Below are positions 40,982-49,591 of a DNA stretch of 64,000 bases, piece after piece (the stretch's first letter is position 1; every line of letters starts with the position of its first letter). Position numbers and translations under genes: made by a program. The stretch lies in contig NZ_LMCT01000034.1 of the NCBI RefSeq assembly GCF_001424875.1, positions 207,301 to 271,300 of the forward strand, written 5' to 3'. The stretch is from Kitasatospora sp. Root107. GTDB lineage: Bacteria; Actinomycetota; Actinomycetes; Streptomycetales; Streptomycetaceae. The notes beneath the pieces were generated by a model, which was not told the DNA's origin, did no database searches, and saw only the letters and a program-made list of their open reading frames with translations.

Positions 40982-41880
40982 CCGCCACCATCGAAGAGAC
41001 CGTACTCACCCCCGCCGCTCCGCCGGCCCGCCCGCCCAAGGTCCGCCGCCGCGGCGAGAGCAGCCCGCTGGTCCGCGCGCTCTCGCACGGCGCCCTGGTG
41101 ATGGCCAGCCTGGTGGCCCTCTTCCCGGTGCTGTACATCGGCTTCATCTCGCTCGGCCCGGACAAGATGGACTACCTGCACCCCGGGCAGATCTTCGACA
41201 AGATCACCTTCTCGAACTACTCCAAGGTGCTGTTCGAGACCGACTTCGCGAGCTGGTTCCTCAACTCGGTGATCGTGGCCGGCGGTACCACCGTCTTCGG
41301 CGTGATGGTCGCCGCCACCACCGGCTACGCGGTCTCCCGGATGCGCTTCGCGGGGCACCGCCAGCTGATGTGGACCCTGTTGGTCACCCAGATGTTCCCG
41401 ATCGCGGTGCTGATCGTGCCGATGTACACGATCCTCGCCTCGCTCAAGCTGCTGGACGGCTACACCGGCCTGATCATCGTCTACTCGGCCACCACCGTGC
41501 CGTACTGCGCCTGGCTGCTGAAGGGCTACTTCGACACCATCCCGGTGGAGATCGACGAGGCAGGACGGGTGGACGGGCTCAGCCCGTTCGGCACCTTCTG
41601 GCGCCTGATCATCCCGCTGGCCCGCCCGGGCCTGGCCGTGGCGGCCTTCTACTCCTTCCTCACCGCCTGGGCCGAGGTGGCCTTCGCCTCCACCTTCCTG
41701 CTCAGCTCCTCCAAGTACACCCTGGCGGTCGGTCTGCAGACCTTCGTCAGCCAGTACGAGAGCCAGTGGAACCTGATGGCCGCCACCTCGGTGCTGATCG
41801 CGCTGCCCGCAGCCCTGGTCTTCTACCTGGTACAGCGTCACCTCGTGACCGGACTGACCGCCGGTGCGGCCAAGTCCTGA
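40978..41880 (+). CDS. malG: Maltose/maltodextrin ABC transporter permease MalG
   Basis: 300 aa, ATGA overlap with malF. It has six hydrophobic helices and an EAA-type loop, EIDEAGRVDGLSPFGTFWRLIIPLARPG (~193-220). The long hydrophilic N-terminus (PPARPPKVRRRGESSP) is cytoplasmic. With MalF it forms the membrane channel of the sugar importer. Confidence 0.92.
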   Translation: MTATIEETVLTPAAPPARPPKVRRRGESSPLVRALSHGALVMASLVALFPVLYIGFISLGPDKMDYLHPGQIFDKITFSNYSKVLFETDFASWFLNSVIVAGGTTVFGVMVAATTGYAVSRMRFAGHRQLMWTLLVTQMFPIAVLIVPMYTILASLKLLDGYTGLIIVYSATTVPYCAWLLKGYFDTIPVEIDEAGRVDGLSPFGTFWRLIIPLARPGLAVAAFYSFLTAWAEVAFASTFLLSSSKYTLAVGLQTFVSQYESQWNLMAATSVLIALPAALVFYLVQRHLVTGLTAGAAKS

Positions 41881-41922
41881 CGTACCGTCAATCCAGCTTC
41901 CGAAACTGCCTGTTGCCGCGTG

Positions 41923-41949
41923 CCGCCGGCCCGTACCCCGGGCCGGCGG
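41923..41949 (+). terminator. Hairpin between malG and the glucosidase gene
   Basis: Perfect 11-bp stem: 41923-41933 pairs with 41939-41949 (CCGCCGGCCCG / CGGGCCGGCGG). It lies in the 101-bp gap after malG and may partly terminate or process the transcript before the glycosidase gene. Confidence 0.7.
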
Positions 41950-41981
41950 GACGACACCTAGTCCCCAAGGGATGACTGTCC

Positions 41982-43676
41982 ATGACCCAGAACCTGGCCG
42001 ACACCTCCCGGCCCGCCGCCGAGCCCATCGCTGCGAACGGTGCTGCCTCCAGAGGCTGGTGGCGGGATGCGGTCATCTACCAGGTGTACCCGCGAAGCTT
42101 CGCCGACTCGAACGGGGACGGCATGGGTGACCTGCCGGGCGTCCGCAGCCGGCTGCCGTACCTGAAGGCACTGGGCGTGGACGCGGTCTGGCTGTCCCCC
42201 TTCTACGCGTCCCCGCAGGCCGACGCCGGGTACGACGTGGCGGACTACCGCGCCGTGGACCCGATGTTCGGCAGCCTGCTGGACGCGGACGGGATGATCC
42301 GGGACGCGCACGAGCTGGGTCTGCGGATCATCGTGGACCTGGTGCCGAACCACTCCTCCGACCAGCACGAGTGGTTCCAGCGCGCGCTGCGCGAGGGCCC
42401 GGCCTCGCCGCTGCGCGAGCGCTACCACTTCCGTCCCGGCAAGGGTGCGAAGGGCGAACTGCCGCCCAACGACTGGGAGTCCATCTTCGGCGGCCCGGCC
42501 TGGACCCGCACCACGAACCCGGACGGCACCGACGGCGACTGGTACCTGCACCTGTTCGCCCCCGAGCAGCCCGACTTCAACTGGGAGAACCAGGCGGTCG
42601 CGGACGAGTTCCGCTCGATCCTGCGGTTCTGGCTCGACATGGGCGTGGACGGCTTCCGGATCGACGTCGCGCACGGCCTGGTCAAGGCCCCCGGCCTGCC
42701 CGACCTCGGCGGCGCCGACCAGCTCAAGCTGCTCGGCAACGACGTGATGCCGTTCTTCGACCAGGACGGCGTGCACGCCATCTACCGCGCCTGGCGCAAG
42801 ATCCTGGACGAGTACCCGGGCGAGCGGATCGGCGTCGCCGAGGCGTGGACCCCGACCGTGCAGCGGACCGCCAACTACGTCCGCCCGGACGAGCTGCACC
42901 AGGCCTTCAACTTCCAGTACCTGGGCACCTCCTGGGACGCCGCCGAGCTGCGCTCCGTCATCGACGTCTCGCTCGACGCGATGCGCCCGGTGGACGCACC
43001 CGCGACCTGGGTGCTGTCCAACCACGACGTCACCCGGCACGCTACCCGCTTCGCCAACCCGCCCGGCCTGGGCACCCAGATCCGTACCCCCGGCGACCGG
43101 GAACTCGGCCTGCGCCGGGCCCGGGCCGCCACGATGCTGATGCTCGCGCTGCCCGGCTCCGCGTACGTCTACCAGGGCGAGGAGCTCGGCCTGCCGGACG
43201 TCACCGACCTGCCCGACGAGGTCCGCCAGGACCCGTCGTTCTTCCGGCAGGCCGGCCAGGACGGCTTCCGGGACGGCTGCCGGGTGCCGATCCCGTGGTC
43301 GGGCACCGAGGCGCCGTACGGCTTCGGCCCGGTGGCCGGCGGCCCGAGCTGGCTGCCGCAGCCCGCCGAGTGGGCCGGGCTGAGCGTGGAGGTGCAGACC
43401 GGGGACCCGACCTCGACGCTGGAGCTCTACCGCAGCGCGCTGACCATCCGTCGGGAGCAGCAGGACCTCGGCGCGGGCACCTCGGTGGAGTGGCTGGAGA
43501 CGCCGGCGAGCGTGCTGGCCTTCCGTCGCGGCTCCTTCGTCTGCACGGTGAACGCCGGTGCCGAACCGGTCCGGATCGCGGCCCCCGGCCGTATCCTGCT
43601 CTCCTCCACCGAAGCCGTCGCGGTGGACGGCGAGGCGGTCCTTCCGGCGGACAGCACCATCTGGTGGGCGGTCTGA
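41982..43676 (+). CDS. aglA: GH13 alpha-glucosidase (intracellular)
   Basis: 564 aa, ATG at 41982. GH13 conserved regions: region I DLVPNHSSDQH (~130), the nucleophile Asp in DGFRIDVAHG (~225), the acid Glu in GVAEAWTP (~287), and region IV LSNHDVTRH (~345). The opening WWRDAVIYQVYPRSFADSNGDGMGDL and overall length fit alpha-glucosidase/oligo-1,6-glucosidase enzymes. There is no signal peptide, so it hydrolyses imported maltose and maltodextrins in the cytosol. It is followed 25 nt later by malR. Confidence 0.9.
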   Translation: MTQNLADTSRPAAEPIAANGAASRGWWRDAVIYQVYPRSFADSNGDGMGDLPGVRSRLPYLKALGVDAVWLSPFYASPQADAGYDVADYRAVDPMFGSLLDADGMIRDAHELGLRIIVDLVPNHSSDQHEWFQRALREGPASPLRERYHFRPGKGAKGELPPNDWESIFGGPAWTRTTNPDGTDGDWYLHLFAPEQPDFNWENQAVADEFRSILRFWLDMGVDGFRIDVAHGLVKAPGLPDLGGADQLKLLGNDVMPFFDQDGVHAIYRAWRKILDEYPGERIGVAEAWTPTVQRTANYVRPDELHQAFNFQYLGTSWDAAELRSVIDVSLDAMRPVDAPATWVLSNHDVTRHATRFANPPGLGTQIRTPGDRELGLRRARAATMLMLALPGSAYVYQGEELGLPDVTDLPDEVRQDPSFFRQAGQDGFRDGCRVPIPWSGTEAPYGFGPVAGGPSWLPQPAEWAGLSVEVQTGDPTSTLELYRSALTIRREQQDLGAGTSVEWLETPASVLAFRRGSFVCTVNAGAEPVRIAAPGRILLSSTEAVAVDGEAVLPADSTIWWAV

Positions 43677-43701
43677 CGTGGTTGCAATAGGCTCTGGGAT
43701 C

Positions 43702-44724
43702 GTGACTACGGCGCGACTTTCTGACATCGCGGCGCAGGCGGGGGTCAGCGAAGCGACCGTCAGCCGCGTCCTCAACGGCAAAGCAGGGGTTTCGGCCACA
43801 ACCAGGCAGACAGTGCTGGCCGCCCTGGACGTGCTCGGCTACGAGCGCCCGACCCGGCTGCGGCAGCGCAGCGCCGGCCTGATCGGCCTGATCACCCCCG
43901 AGCTCAGCAACCCGATCTTCCCGGCGCTGGCCCAGGTGATCGAGCAGGTGCTGAGCAGGCACGGGTACACCCCGGTGCTCTGCACCCAGACCCCGGGCGG
44001 CTCCACCGAGGACGAACTGGTGGAGATGCTGGTCGAGCGGGGGGTGGCCGGCATCGTCTTCGTCTCCGGCCTGCACGCCGACTCGACGGCCGACCACGAC
44101 CGGTACGCCAAACTCACCGGCCGTCAGGTGCCGTTCGTGCTGATCAACGGGTACAGCGAGAAGATCGCCGCCCCGTTCATCTCGCCGGACGACCGGGCCG
44201 CGATGTGGATGGCCGTCCAGCACCTGGTCGAGCTCGGCCACGAGCGGATCGGCCTCGCGGTCGGCCAGCGCCGGTACGTGCCGGTGCTGCGCAAGATCGA
44301 GGGCTTCACGGCGGCGGTCCGCGAGCTGCTCGGCCTGAGCGAGGCGGACGCCGAAGGGCTGGTCCACCACACCCTGTTCAGCGTCGAGGGCGGCCACGCG
44401 GCGGCCAACGCGCTGCTCGACAAGGGCTGCACCGCGATCGTCTGCGGCAGCGACATGATGGCGCTCGGTGCGATCCGCGCCGTCCGGCAGCGCGGGCTCG
44501 CGGTGCCGCAGGACGTCTCGGTGGTCGGCTTCGACGACTCCCCGCTGATCGCCTTCACCGAGCCGCCGCTCACCACCATCCGCCAGCCGGTCGAGGCGAT
44601 GGCCACCGCCGCCGTCGACGCCCTGCTGGAGGAGGTCGGCGGAAACCCGGGCCAGCGCGCCGAGTTCATGTTCCAGCCCGAGCTGGTGATGCGCGGCTCG
44701 ACCGGGGCCAACCCGAAGAGCTGA
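43702..44724 (+). CDS. malR: LacI-family maltose repressor MalR/Reg1
   Basis: 340 aa from GTG 43702. The HTH is ARLSDIAAQAGVSEATVSRVLNGKAGVSATTRQ (~3-35), the hinge is ALDVLGYERPTRLRQRSAGLIGLI, and the effector domain follows. Placement directly behind malEFG and the glucosidase, together with the CTTGCAG dyad before malE, supports the assignment. It represses the operon in the absence of maltodextrin. In model Streptomyces malR lies divergent from malE; here it is the last gene of the locus, a different arrangement. Confidence 0.88.
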   Translation: MTTARLSDIAAQAGVSEATVSRVLNGKAGVSATTRQTVLAALDVLGYERPTRLRQRSAGLIGLITPELSNPIFPALAQVIEQVLSRHGYTPVLCTQTPGGSTEDELVEMLVERGVAGIVFVSGLHADSTADHDRYAKLTGRQVPFVLINGYSEKIAAPFISPDDRAAMWMAVQHLVELGHERIGLAVGQRRYVPVLRKIEGFTAAVRELLGLSEADAEGLVHHTLFSVEGGHAAANALLDKGCTAIVCGSDMMALGAIRAVRQRGLAVPQDVSVVGFDDSPLIAFTEPPLTTIRQPVEAMATAAVDALLEEVGGNPGQRAEFMFQPELVMRGSTGANPKS

Positions 44725-44736
44725 CCGGACGTCAGG

Positions 44737-44767
44737 GTGGGGCACGAGGGTTCTCCTCGTGCCCCAC
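44737..44767 (+). terminator. Strong terminator after malR
   Basis: Perfect 13-bp stem: GTGGGGCACGAGG (44737-44749) pairs with CCTCGTGCCCCAC (44755-44767), loop of 5 nt. It closes the maltose locus 12 bp after the malR stop. Confidence 0.88.
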
Positions 44768-44907
44768 TCGGCTTTCTCGTCCGCAGGGCCGAGGGGCATC
44801 CCCCGCCGAGGGGAGACGGTCCGCCCCCAGGACCGAGGCGGCCGGGTGTGTCCCGGCGGCAGGATCGGTCCGTGCCCACTTGAGGGCAGGAGCCGAGGAG
44901 CCGTCAC

Positions 44908-45783
44908 ATGATCAAGCCCGCACCCCGCTGGGCCGTCGTCGCCGCCCACGCCGTACCGCTGGTCACCCTGCCGTCCGGTCTGTGGCGGATCGGCCTGCTG
45001 ACCGGATTCCCCGACTGGTACGGCGAGCACAACTGGGCCCTCTGGGAACAGTCGTACGTGGTGATGCTCACCGTGGTCGCGGAGGCCCTCGCGCTGCTCA
45101 CCCTCGGGCTGGTCCGGCCCTGGGGCGAGGTGGTGCCCGACTGGGTCCCGCTGCTCGGCGGCCGACGGGTCCCGGTCCTGGCCGCGGTGGTCCCGGCGGC
45201 GACCGGCGCCTTCCTGGTCACCACCTACGCGACCGTCAACCAGCTCCTGCACCTGGTCGAACCGCTGAACGACACCGGCGAGGGCATGCCGAACAGCGGC
45301 CCGGGCTTCTGGCTGCTGCTGGTCTGCTACCTCCCCCTGGTCGCTTGGGGGCCGCTGCTGGCTGCGGTCACGGTCGCCTACTACCGCCGCAGGCGCGGGT
45401 CAGTCGGTCGGCTCGGCGGGGGTCTCGGCGGGGGCCTCGCGCAGCCCGGCCAGCTCGGCCTCGAGCTCGGCGACCCGAGTGGTCAGCCGCTGGACGTCCT
45501 GGACCGCGTCCAGGTAGTTCGCCTTGTGGCGCTTGGCGACCTCGCTGAGGGTGTCGACCCGGTCGGCGAAGGCGTCGCGCTCGGTGGCCAGCGGCTGGAC
45601 GGCGGTGTGGAAGACCGCTTCGGCGATCCAGTCCGCCCAGGCGTTGATGTGCTGGGTGCCGGCGGCGCCGCTGAGGTCGGCGTTCTGCAGACCCTGGAGC
45701 ATCGCGGGCCGGATGGTCTCGGCGATCCGCTGGGTCGCGGTGGGCTGCTCGGTCATGGCTGGTCCTCGCGGTCGAGCTGTTGA
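44908..45783 (+). CDS. Small four-helix membrane protein; open frame extends over an antiparallel gene
   Basis: ATG 44908, AGGAG upstream. The first ~165 residues look genuine: four hydrophobic helices (WAVVAAHAVPLVTLPSGLWRIGLL; YVVMLTVVAEALALLTLGL; VLAAVVPAATGAFLVTTYATV; FWLLLVCYLPLVAWGPLLAAVTVAYY) ending in YYRRRR. From about 45400 the frame continues without a stop to 45783, antisense to the coiled-coil gene at 45400-45756. The tail (GLGGGLAQPG...) looks like a translated shadow. The natural stop was probably lost, or the real end is near 45400. Function unknown. Confidence 0.6.
   Translation: MIKPAPRWAVVAAHAVPLVTLPSGLWRIGLLTGFPDWYGEHNWALWEQSYVVMLTVVAEALALLTLGLVRPWGEVVPDWVPLLGGRRVPVLAAVVPAATGAFLVTTYATVNQLLHLVEPLNDTGEGMPNSGPGFWLLLVCYLPLVAWGPLLAAVTVAYYRRRRGSVGRLGGGLGGGLAQPGQLGLELGDPSGQPLDVLDRVQVVRLVALGDLAEGVDPVGEGVALGGQRLDGGVEDRFGDPVRPGVDVLGAGGAAEVGVLQTLEHRGPDGLGDPLGRGGLLGHGWSSRSSC
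45400..45756 (-). CDS. Small coiled-coil protein, unknown
   Basis: 118 aa, ATG start. N-terminal helices (TQRIAETIRPAMLQGLQNADLSG...HINAWADWIAEAVFHTAVQPL) are followed by a clear coiled coil (ADRVDTLSEVAKRHKANYLDAVQDVQRLTTRVAELEAELAGL) and an acidic Pro-rich tail. It is soluble with no catalytic motif. The opposite strand is the 3' extension of the membrane-protein frame. The better residue composition supports this as the real gene in the overlap. Confidence 0.6.
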   Translation of the reverse strand: MTEQPTATQRIAETIRPAMLQGLQNADLSGAAGTQHINAWADWIAEAVFHTAVQPLATERDAFADRVDTLSEVAKRHKANYLDAVQDVQRLTTRVAELEAELAGLREAPAETPAEPTD

Positions 45784-45852
45784 GTAGGTAACTCCGCGAC
45801 ATGACCGACGAAGCGAAGGCGCACATCACCCGTAAGGATAATCGCCGCGCAC

Positions 45853-45898
45853 AGGCCGCTGCCCCCGGAGCCGACCAGGTCTCCGGGGGCAGCGGCCT
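45853..45898 (-). terminator. Strong terminator after the Rpf-type hydrolase
   Basis: An 18-bp perfect stem (45853-45870 with 45881-45898, core GCTGCCCCCGGAG / CTCCGGGGGCAGC, 10-nt loop). It starts 16 bp past the hydrolase stop codon at 45914. The symmetry would also stop transcription from the other side. Confidence 0.85.
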
Positions 45899-45913
45899 GC
45901 CAGCAGGTGTGCG

Positions 45914-47056
45914 TCAGACGCGACCGGCGAAGTCCGGCGCCCAGTTGGCGATGGACTCGGTCTTCACGCCCGCGCGCGGGTTGGCGGCCTCGACGTACTT
46001 GCCGTCGCCGATGTAGATGGCGACGTGGTAGACGCCGGAGTTGCTGCCGTTGTTCGACCAGAAGAGCAGGTCGCCGGCCTTGAGGTTGTCCAGCGAGACC
46101 CGAGTGGCCGCGTCCGCCTGGTCGTTGGCGATCCGCGGCAGGGAGATCCCGGCCTGGCGGAAGGCCGCCTGGGTCAGACCCGAGCAGTCCCAGCCGCCGT
46201 TGCTGCTGCCGCCGTAGACGTACGCCTGGCCGAGCTTGGACATCGCGAAGTTGATCGCGGCGGCCTTGCTGCCGGTCGCCGCCACCGCGGTGGTGGCGGT
46301 GGAGCCGGACGCGGCCTTGCTGCTCCGGGTGGTCTTGGTGCCGGTACCGGCGGAGGACGAAGTCGGCGCCGGGGCGGTCGACTTCGGCGCGCTGGTGACC
46401 ACGGTGGTGGTGCCACCGAGCGCCAGCTGCTGACCCGGGTAGATCATGTCCGGGCCCTCGGACAGGACCGACCTGTTGAGCTCGTAGAGCTTCTCCCAGC
46501 CGCCCTCGACGTTCTGGCTCTGCGCGATGGTGGAGAGCCAGTCACCGGCGACCACGGTGTAGGACTTGGCCGCGGTGGTCGTGGTGGTGGTCTGCTGCTC
46601 GGCCGCCTTCGGCGCCGGGGCGGCGGCCTTGGGGGTGGTGGCCTTCGCGGAGGAGCCGGTGCTCGCCGAGGTGTCGACCTGGGGGGCGCTGCCGCCCTTG
46701 GTCAGACCGGCCTTGACGGAGCAGACCGGCCAGGCGCCGGGGCCCTGGGAGGCGAGCACCTTCTCGGCGACGGCTATCTGCTGGCCCTTGCTGGCCTGGT
46801 TGGCCTGGGCGGCGTACTGCTTGCCACCGAACTCGGCCCAGGTGCTGGAGGTGAACTGGAGGCCGCCGTAGAAGCCGTTCCCGGTGTTGATGCTCCAGTC
46901 GCCGGTGGCCTCGCACTGGGCGACCTTGTCCCAGGTGGAGACGGTGGCGGCGGAGGCGGAGCCGGCCGTGAGGCACGGGACCGAGAGGCCGATGCCGACC
47001 ACGCCGGTCGCGGCGATCAGACGGCGGGTGCGCTTGGACGCGCTGCTGGACAGCAT
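45914..47056 (-). CDS. Secreted cell-wall hydrolase: Rpf domain, LysM, NlpC/P60
   Basis: 380 aa from ATG 47056; a GTG seven codons upstream has no ribosome site. A Sec signal peptide (to SASA) precedes a resuscitation-promoting-factor fold (TWDKVAQCEATGDWSINTGNGFYGGLQF; catalytic Glu in CEATGDW), which cuts glycan strands. Next is a LysM module (KSYTVVAGDWLSTIAQ...MIYPGQQL), a Ser/Thr/Ala linker, and an NlpC/P60 endopeptidase with Cys in WDCSGLTQAAF and His in YHVAIYIG. One enzyme therefore carries glycan- and peptide-cleaving activities. The c-di-AMP riboswitch-like leader upstream fits the known control of rpf genes during germination. Confidence 0.92.
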   Translation of the reverse strand: MLSSSASKRTRRLIAATGVVGIGLSVPCLTAGSASAATVSTWDKVAQCEATGDWSINTGNGFYGGLQFTSSTWAEFGGKQYAAQANQASKGQQIAVAEKVLASQGPGAWPVCSVKAGLTKGGSAPQVDTSASTGSSAKATTPKAAAPAPKAAEQQTTTTTTAAKSYTVVAGDWLSTIAQSQNVEGGWEKLYELNRSVLSEGPDMIYPGQQLALGGTTTVVTSAPKSTAPAPTSSSAGTGTKTTRSSKAASGSTATTAVAATGSKAAAINFAMSKLGQAYVYGGSSNGGWDCSGLTQAAFRQAGISLPRIANDQADAATRVSLDNLKAGDLLFWSNNGSNSGVYHVAIYIGDGKYVEAANPRAGVKTESIANWAPDFAGRV

Positions 47057-47065
47057 GAAGATGCG

Positions 47066-47215
47066 TTCCTCTCCCACGCCTGCGAGGTGAGCTGTCGGAT
47101 TCGGGCTGGAGTTGCCCGGCCGTGCGTGAGCACGGCTTCACCCCAAGCCTGAAATCGGTCAAATCAGACCAAATCCAGGCGACTTACCTGTGGTTCCCCC
47201 GCCCCTGCCATGGTG
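47066..47215 (-). ncRNA. Putative c-di-AMP (ydaO/yuaA-type) riboswitch
   Basis: On the minus strand, the leader before the hydrolase gene reads GGGGGAACCACAGGT..., then TTGGGGTGAAGCCG, then CCGGGCAACTCCAGCCCGAA and CCGACAGCTCACCTCGCAGGC. These match my memory of conserved blocks of actinobacterial ydaO riboswitches, which switch rpf and other wall-hydrolase genes off when c-di-AMP is high. Only 9 bp separates the element from the start codon. Boundaries are approximate; I could not fold it. Confidence 0.72.
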
Positions 47216-47499
47216 CATTGCTGTGCTGCCTGTTCATCCGATGGCAGGACTCGGCGTTCCGGATGAACTGGGTCCGTGTGGCCACGAACAGGGGAGCACG
47301 TTAGGCAGACTTAAGTTCAAACCGCAAACCTCTGTGATGTGGATCATGGTTTCTTCAGGGAACCTTCATGGATCGGAAGCCTTCGTTCCATTGATGGATT
47401 TCGATCGGATCTGATCAAACCCCTTGTCGTTCAAGGGACTTGCCTATGCTTCAGGCGAGGCGGCCGCAGGCGCGGCCCGGGGGAGAGGTGCGCGGCACC
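47216..47499. promoter_or_regulatory. Divergent promoter region between Rpf hydrolase and G8 protein genes
   Basis: This 280-bp gap is unusually AT-rich for the window (for example TTAAGTTCAAACCGC near 47310 and GATTTCGATCGGATCTGATC near 47398). It must hold promoters for both genes. No clear dyad other than short GATC-containing palindromes is visible. Confidence 0.4.
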
Positions 47500-49575
47500 A
47501 TGCGGCACGCGAAGAGGCCCGAATCGGCCCCGGAAGGTAACGGTTCGGCAAAGGCCGGGCGCAGGAAGGTACTCGGCTGGATCGCGGCCGGCACGGTGGC
47601 CGCCGCGATCGGCGTGGAGGAGCTGGTCCGGCGCACGGGGGACGCTCCTGACGCCGCCTCGGCTCCGCCGCCGCCGACCCCCGGGGTCTCGCACGCACAC
47701 GGTGAACCGGTCCCGCCCGCCTCACCCGAGCCCTCGCCGTCGCCCTCCCCGGAGCCGCCTCCCCCGGCCAGGCCTTGGTCGGACCCGGCCGGTTGGGGCG
47801 GGGCCGTGCCGAGCCCGGCCGCCGCCGTCCGGATCAGTGACCATGTGATGCTGGACGCCGATGCAGTAGTTGGTTCGTTGGTGGTCGAAGCGTCAGGTTC
47901 GCTGACCTTCGCGGCCGACCGCTCGGTGGTGCTCAGCTCGGCGGGCAACGTCGAGGTGAAGGGCAGTCTGACGCTGGCACCGGCCGACACCGCCCTGCAC
48001 ACCCTGCGGTTTCCCGCCGTCGACGAACGGCGTTTCGAGGGCGGCGGCATGACACTGATGCCGAGCGACACCGGCCTCTGGGTCACCGGGGCGGGCTACC
48101 TCCGGCTGGACGGCGCCGCTCGGACCGCCTGGGTACGGGCCGCCGGAGCGCTCAAGGCCGGCGACACCAGCATCACCCTCGCCACCGCACCGACCGGCTG
48201 GCGCCCCGGCGACGAGCTCGCCGTCACCCCGACCGGGGCCCCCGACACCGACGGCTTCTCGGAGCGGTACGACCTGCGGACCATCGCCGCGATCAGCGGC
48301 AGCACGGTCGCCCTGGACGCCCCGCTGAGGTACCCGCACCCACGGGTGGCGACCGGAGGGGGCGTCACCGTCGGGGCAGAAGTGCTGAATTTAACCCGTA
48401 ATATCCGAATCGAGGGAAGTGAGAAGGGCCGCGCCCACGTCCACCTCACCAGCTCCCGCAAGTCCGACGTCCGGCACGCCGCCCTGCGCTGGCTCGGACC
48501 GCGCGCTCCCGGCAAGGACCAGTGGAACGGCAAGGCGGTCACCGAGCCGGTGCTCGGCCGGTACGGGCTGCACTTCCACATGCTCGGCGACACCAGCCGG
48601 GGCACCGTGGTCGAGGGTGTGGTGGTCCGGGACACCGGCAGCCACGCCTTCGTCCCGCACGCCAGCCACGGCATCACCTTCCGCAGCTGCATCAGCCACC
48701 AGACCTGGGAGGACGCCTACTGGTGGGACGGGCCGCTGGACACCCGGACCCCGCAGGGCCCGTCCGACGACATCACGTACGACTCCTGCGTGGCCTCCCG
48801 GACGCTCTTCGACCCCAACCCGCGCGGCTACCGGCTGACCGGCTTCAGCCTCGGCGCGGGCACCGGCGGAGTGGCCAGGGACTGCGTGGCGGTCGGCGTG
48901 CAGGGTGCGAACGGCGCCTCCGGCTACCACTGGCCGGAGACCAGCGAGGGCGTCTGGACCTTCGAACGCTGCCTGGCCCACAACAACCTGGAGAACGGCA
49001 TCTTCGTCTGGCTGAACGCCCAACGCCACCACGTGGTCGGCCAGTTCGTGGCCTACCACAACGGCGGCTGGGGCATCGAGCACGGCGCCTACCTGAACGA
49101 CTTCGACTACACCGGCAGCGTCCTCTACGGCAACGCCGCCGGGGGAGTGGCCCTGCACGCCCTCGGCCGGGACAAGGGGACCGTGCTGGACGGCCTGCTG
49201 ATCGACGCGGCGGGCCAGTCGGACTTCGCGATCTCCACCAAGCACCACCAACTACCGGGAGAGACCGTCCTGGTGACCCGCAGTCGGCTGACGGGCTATC
49301 GAAAGGCCGGCGTCGCGTTCCGCGCCGTGGACGGCGGAGCGCCGGAGGACATCGCGGTGCTGGACTGCGAGTTCGGCGGGCCCGAGCTCTGGTTCGACCC
49401 CGCCCTGCCGGAACCCAAGCGGATCGTCCTCCGCCGGGCCGGCCAGACCCAGGCCGAAGAGGTCCGCCGCGACAACAGCCGCACCCCCACCACCGCCACC
49501 CCGGGCCCCCGCCCGGTCACCACCCCGCAGCTCACCCTGCACGACGCAGCGGCCCGCACCTCGCGCCTCACCTGA
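47500..49575 (+). CDS. Tat-exported G8-domain / right-handed beta-helix protein
   Basis: 691 aa from ATG 47500. A twin-arginine type signal (GRRKVLGWIAAGTVAAAIG) is followed by a Pro/Ser-rich linker and a G8 domain at ~95-165 (WSDPAGWGGAVPSP...VMLDADAVVGSLVVEASGSLTF). A parallel beta-helix follows to ~610, with repeated short-strand turns and motifs such as GLHFHMLGDTSRGTVVEGVVVRDT. G8 plus beta-helix is the layout of animal CEMIP/TMEM2 hyaluronan-degrading proteins. A role in polysaccharide binding or cleavage outside the cell is plausible but unproven. It has a TTA codon (48391-48393) inside a local patch of rare codons (AAT TTA ... CGT AAT ... CGA). Confidence 0.85.
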   Translation: MRHAKRPESAPEGNGSAKAGRRKVLGWIAAGTVAAAIGVEELVRRTGDAPDAASAPPPPTPGVSHAHGEPVPPASPEPSPSPSPEPPPPARPWSDPAGWGGAVPSPAAAVRISDHVMLDADAVVGSLVVEASGSLTFAADRSVVLSSAGNVEVKGSLTLAPADTALHTLRFPAVDERRFEGGGMTLMPSDTGLWVTGAGYLRLDGAARTAWVRAAGALKAGDTSITLATAPTGWRPGDELAVTPTGAPDTDGFSERYDLRTIAAISGSTVALDAPLRYPHPRVATGGGVTVGAEVLNLTRNIRIEGSEKGRAHVHLTSSRKSDVRHAALRWLGPRAPGKDQWNGKAVTEPVLGRYGLHFHMLGDTSRGTVVEGVVVRDTGSHAFVPHASHGITFRSCISHQTWEDAYWWDGPLDTRTPQGPSDDITYDSCVASRTLFDPNPRGYRLTGFSLGAGTGGVARDCVAVGVQGANGASGYHWPETSEGVWTFERCLAHNNLENGIFVWLNAQRHHVVGQFVAYHNGGWGIEHGAYLNDFDYTGSVLYGNAAGGVALHALGRDKGTVLDGLLIDAAGQSDFAISTKHHQLPGETVLVTRSRLTGYRKAGVAFRAVDGGAPEDIAVLDCEFGGPELWFDPALPEPKRIVLRRAGQTQAEEVRRDNSRTPTTATPGPRPVTTPQLTLHDAAARTSRLT

Positions 49576-49591
49576 CGCGCAAGGTTGCACC

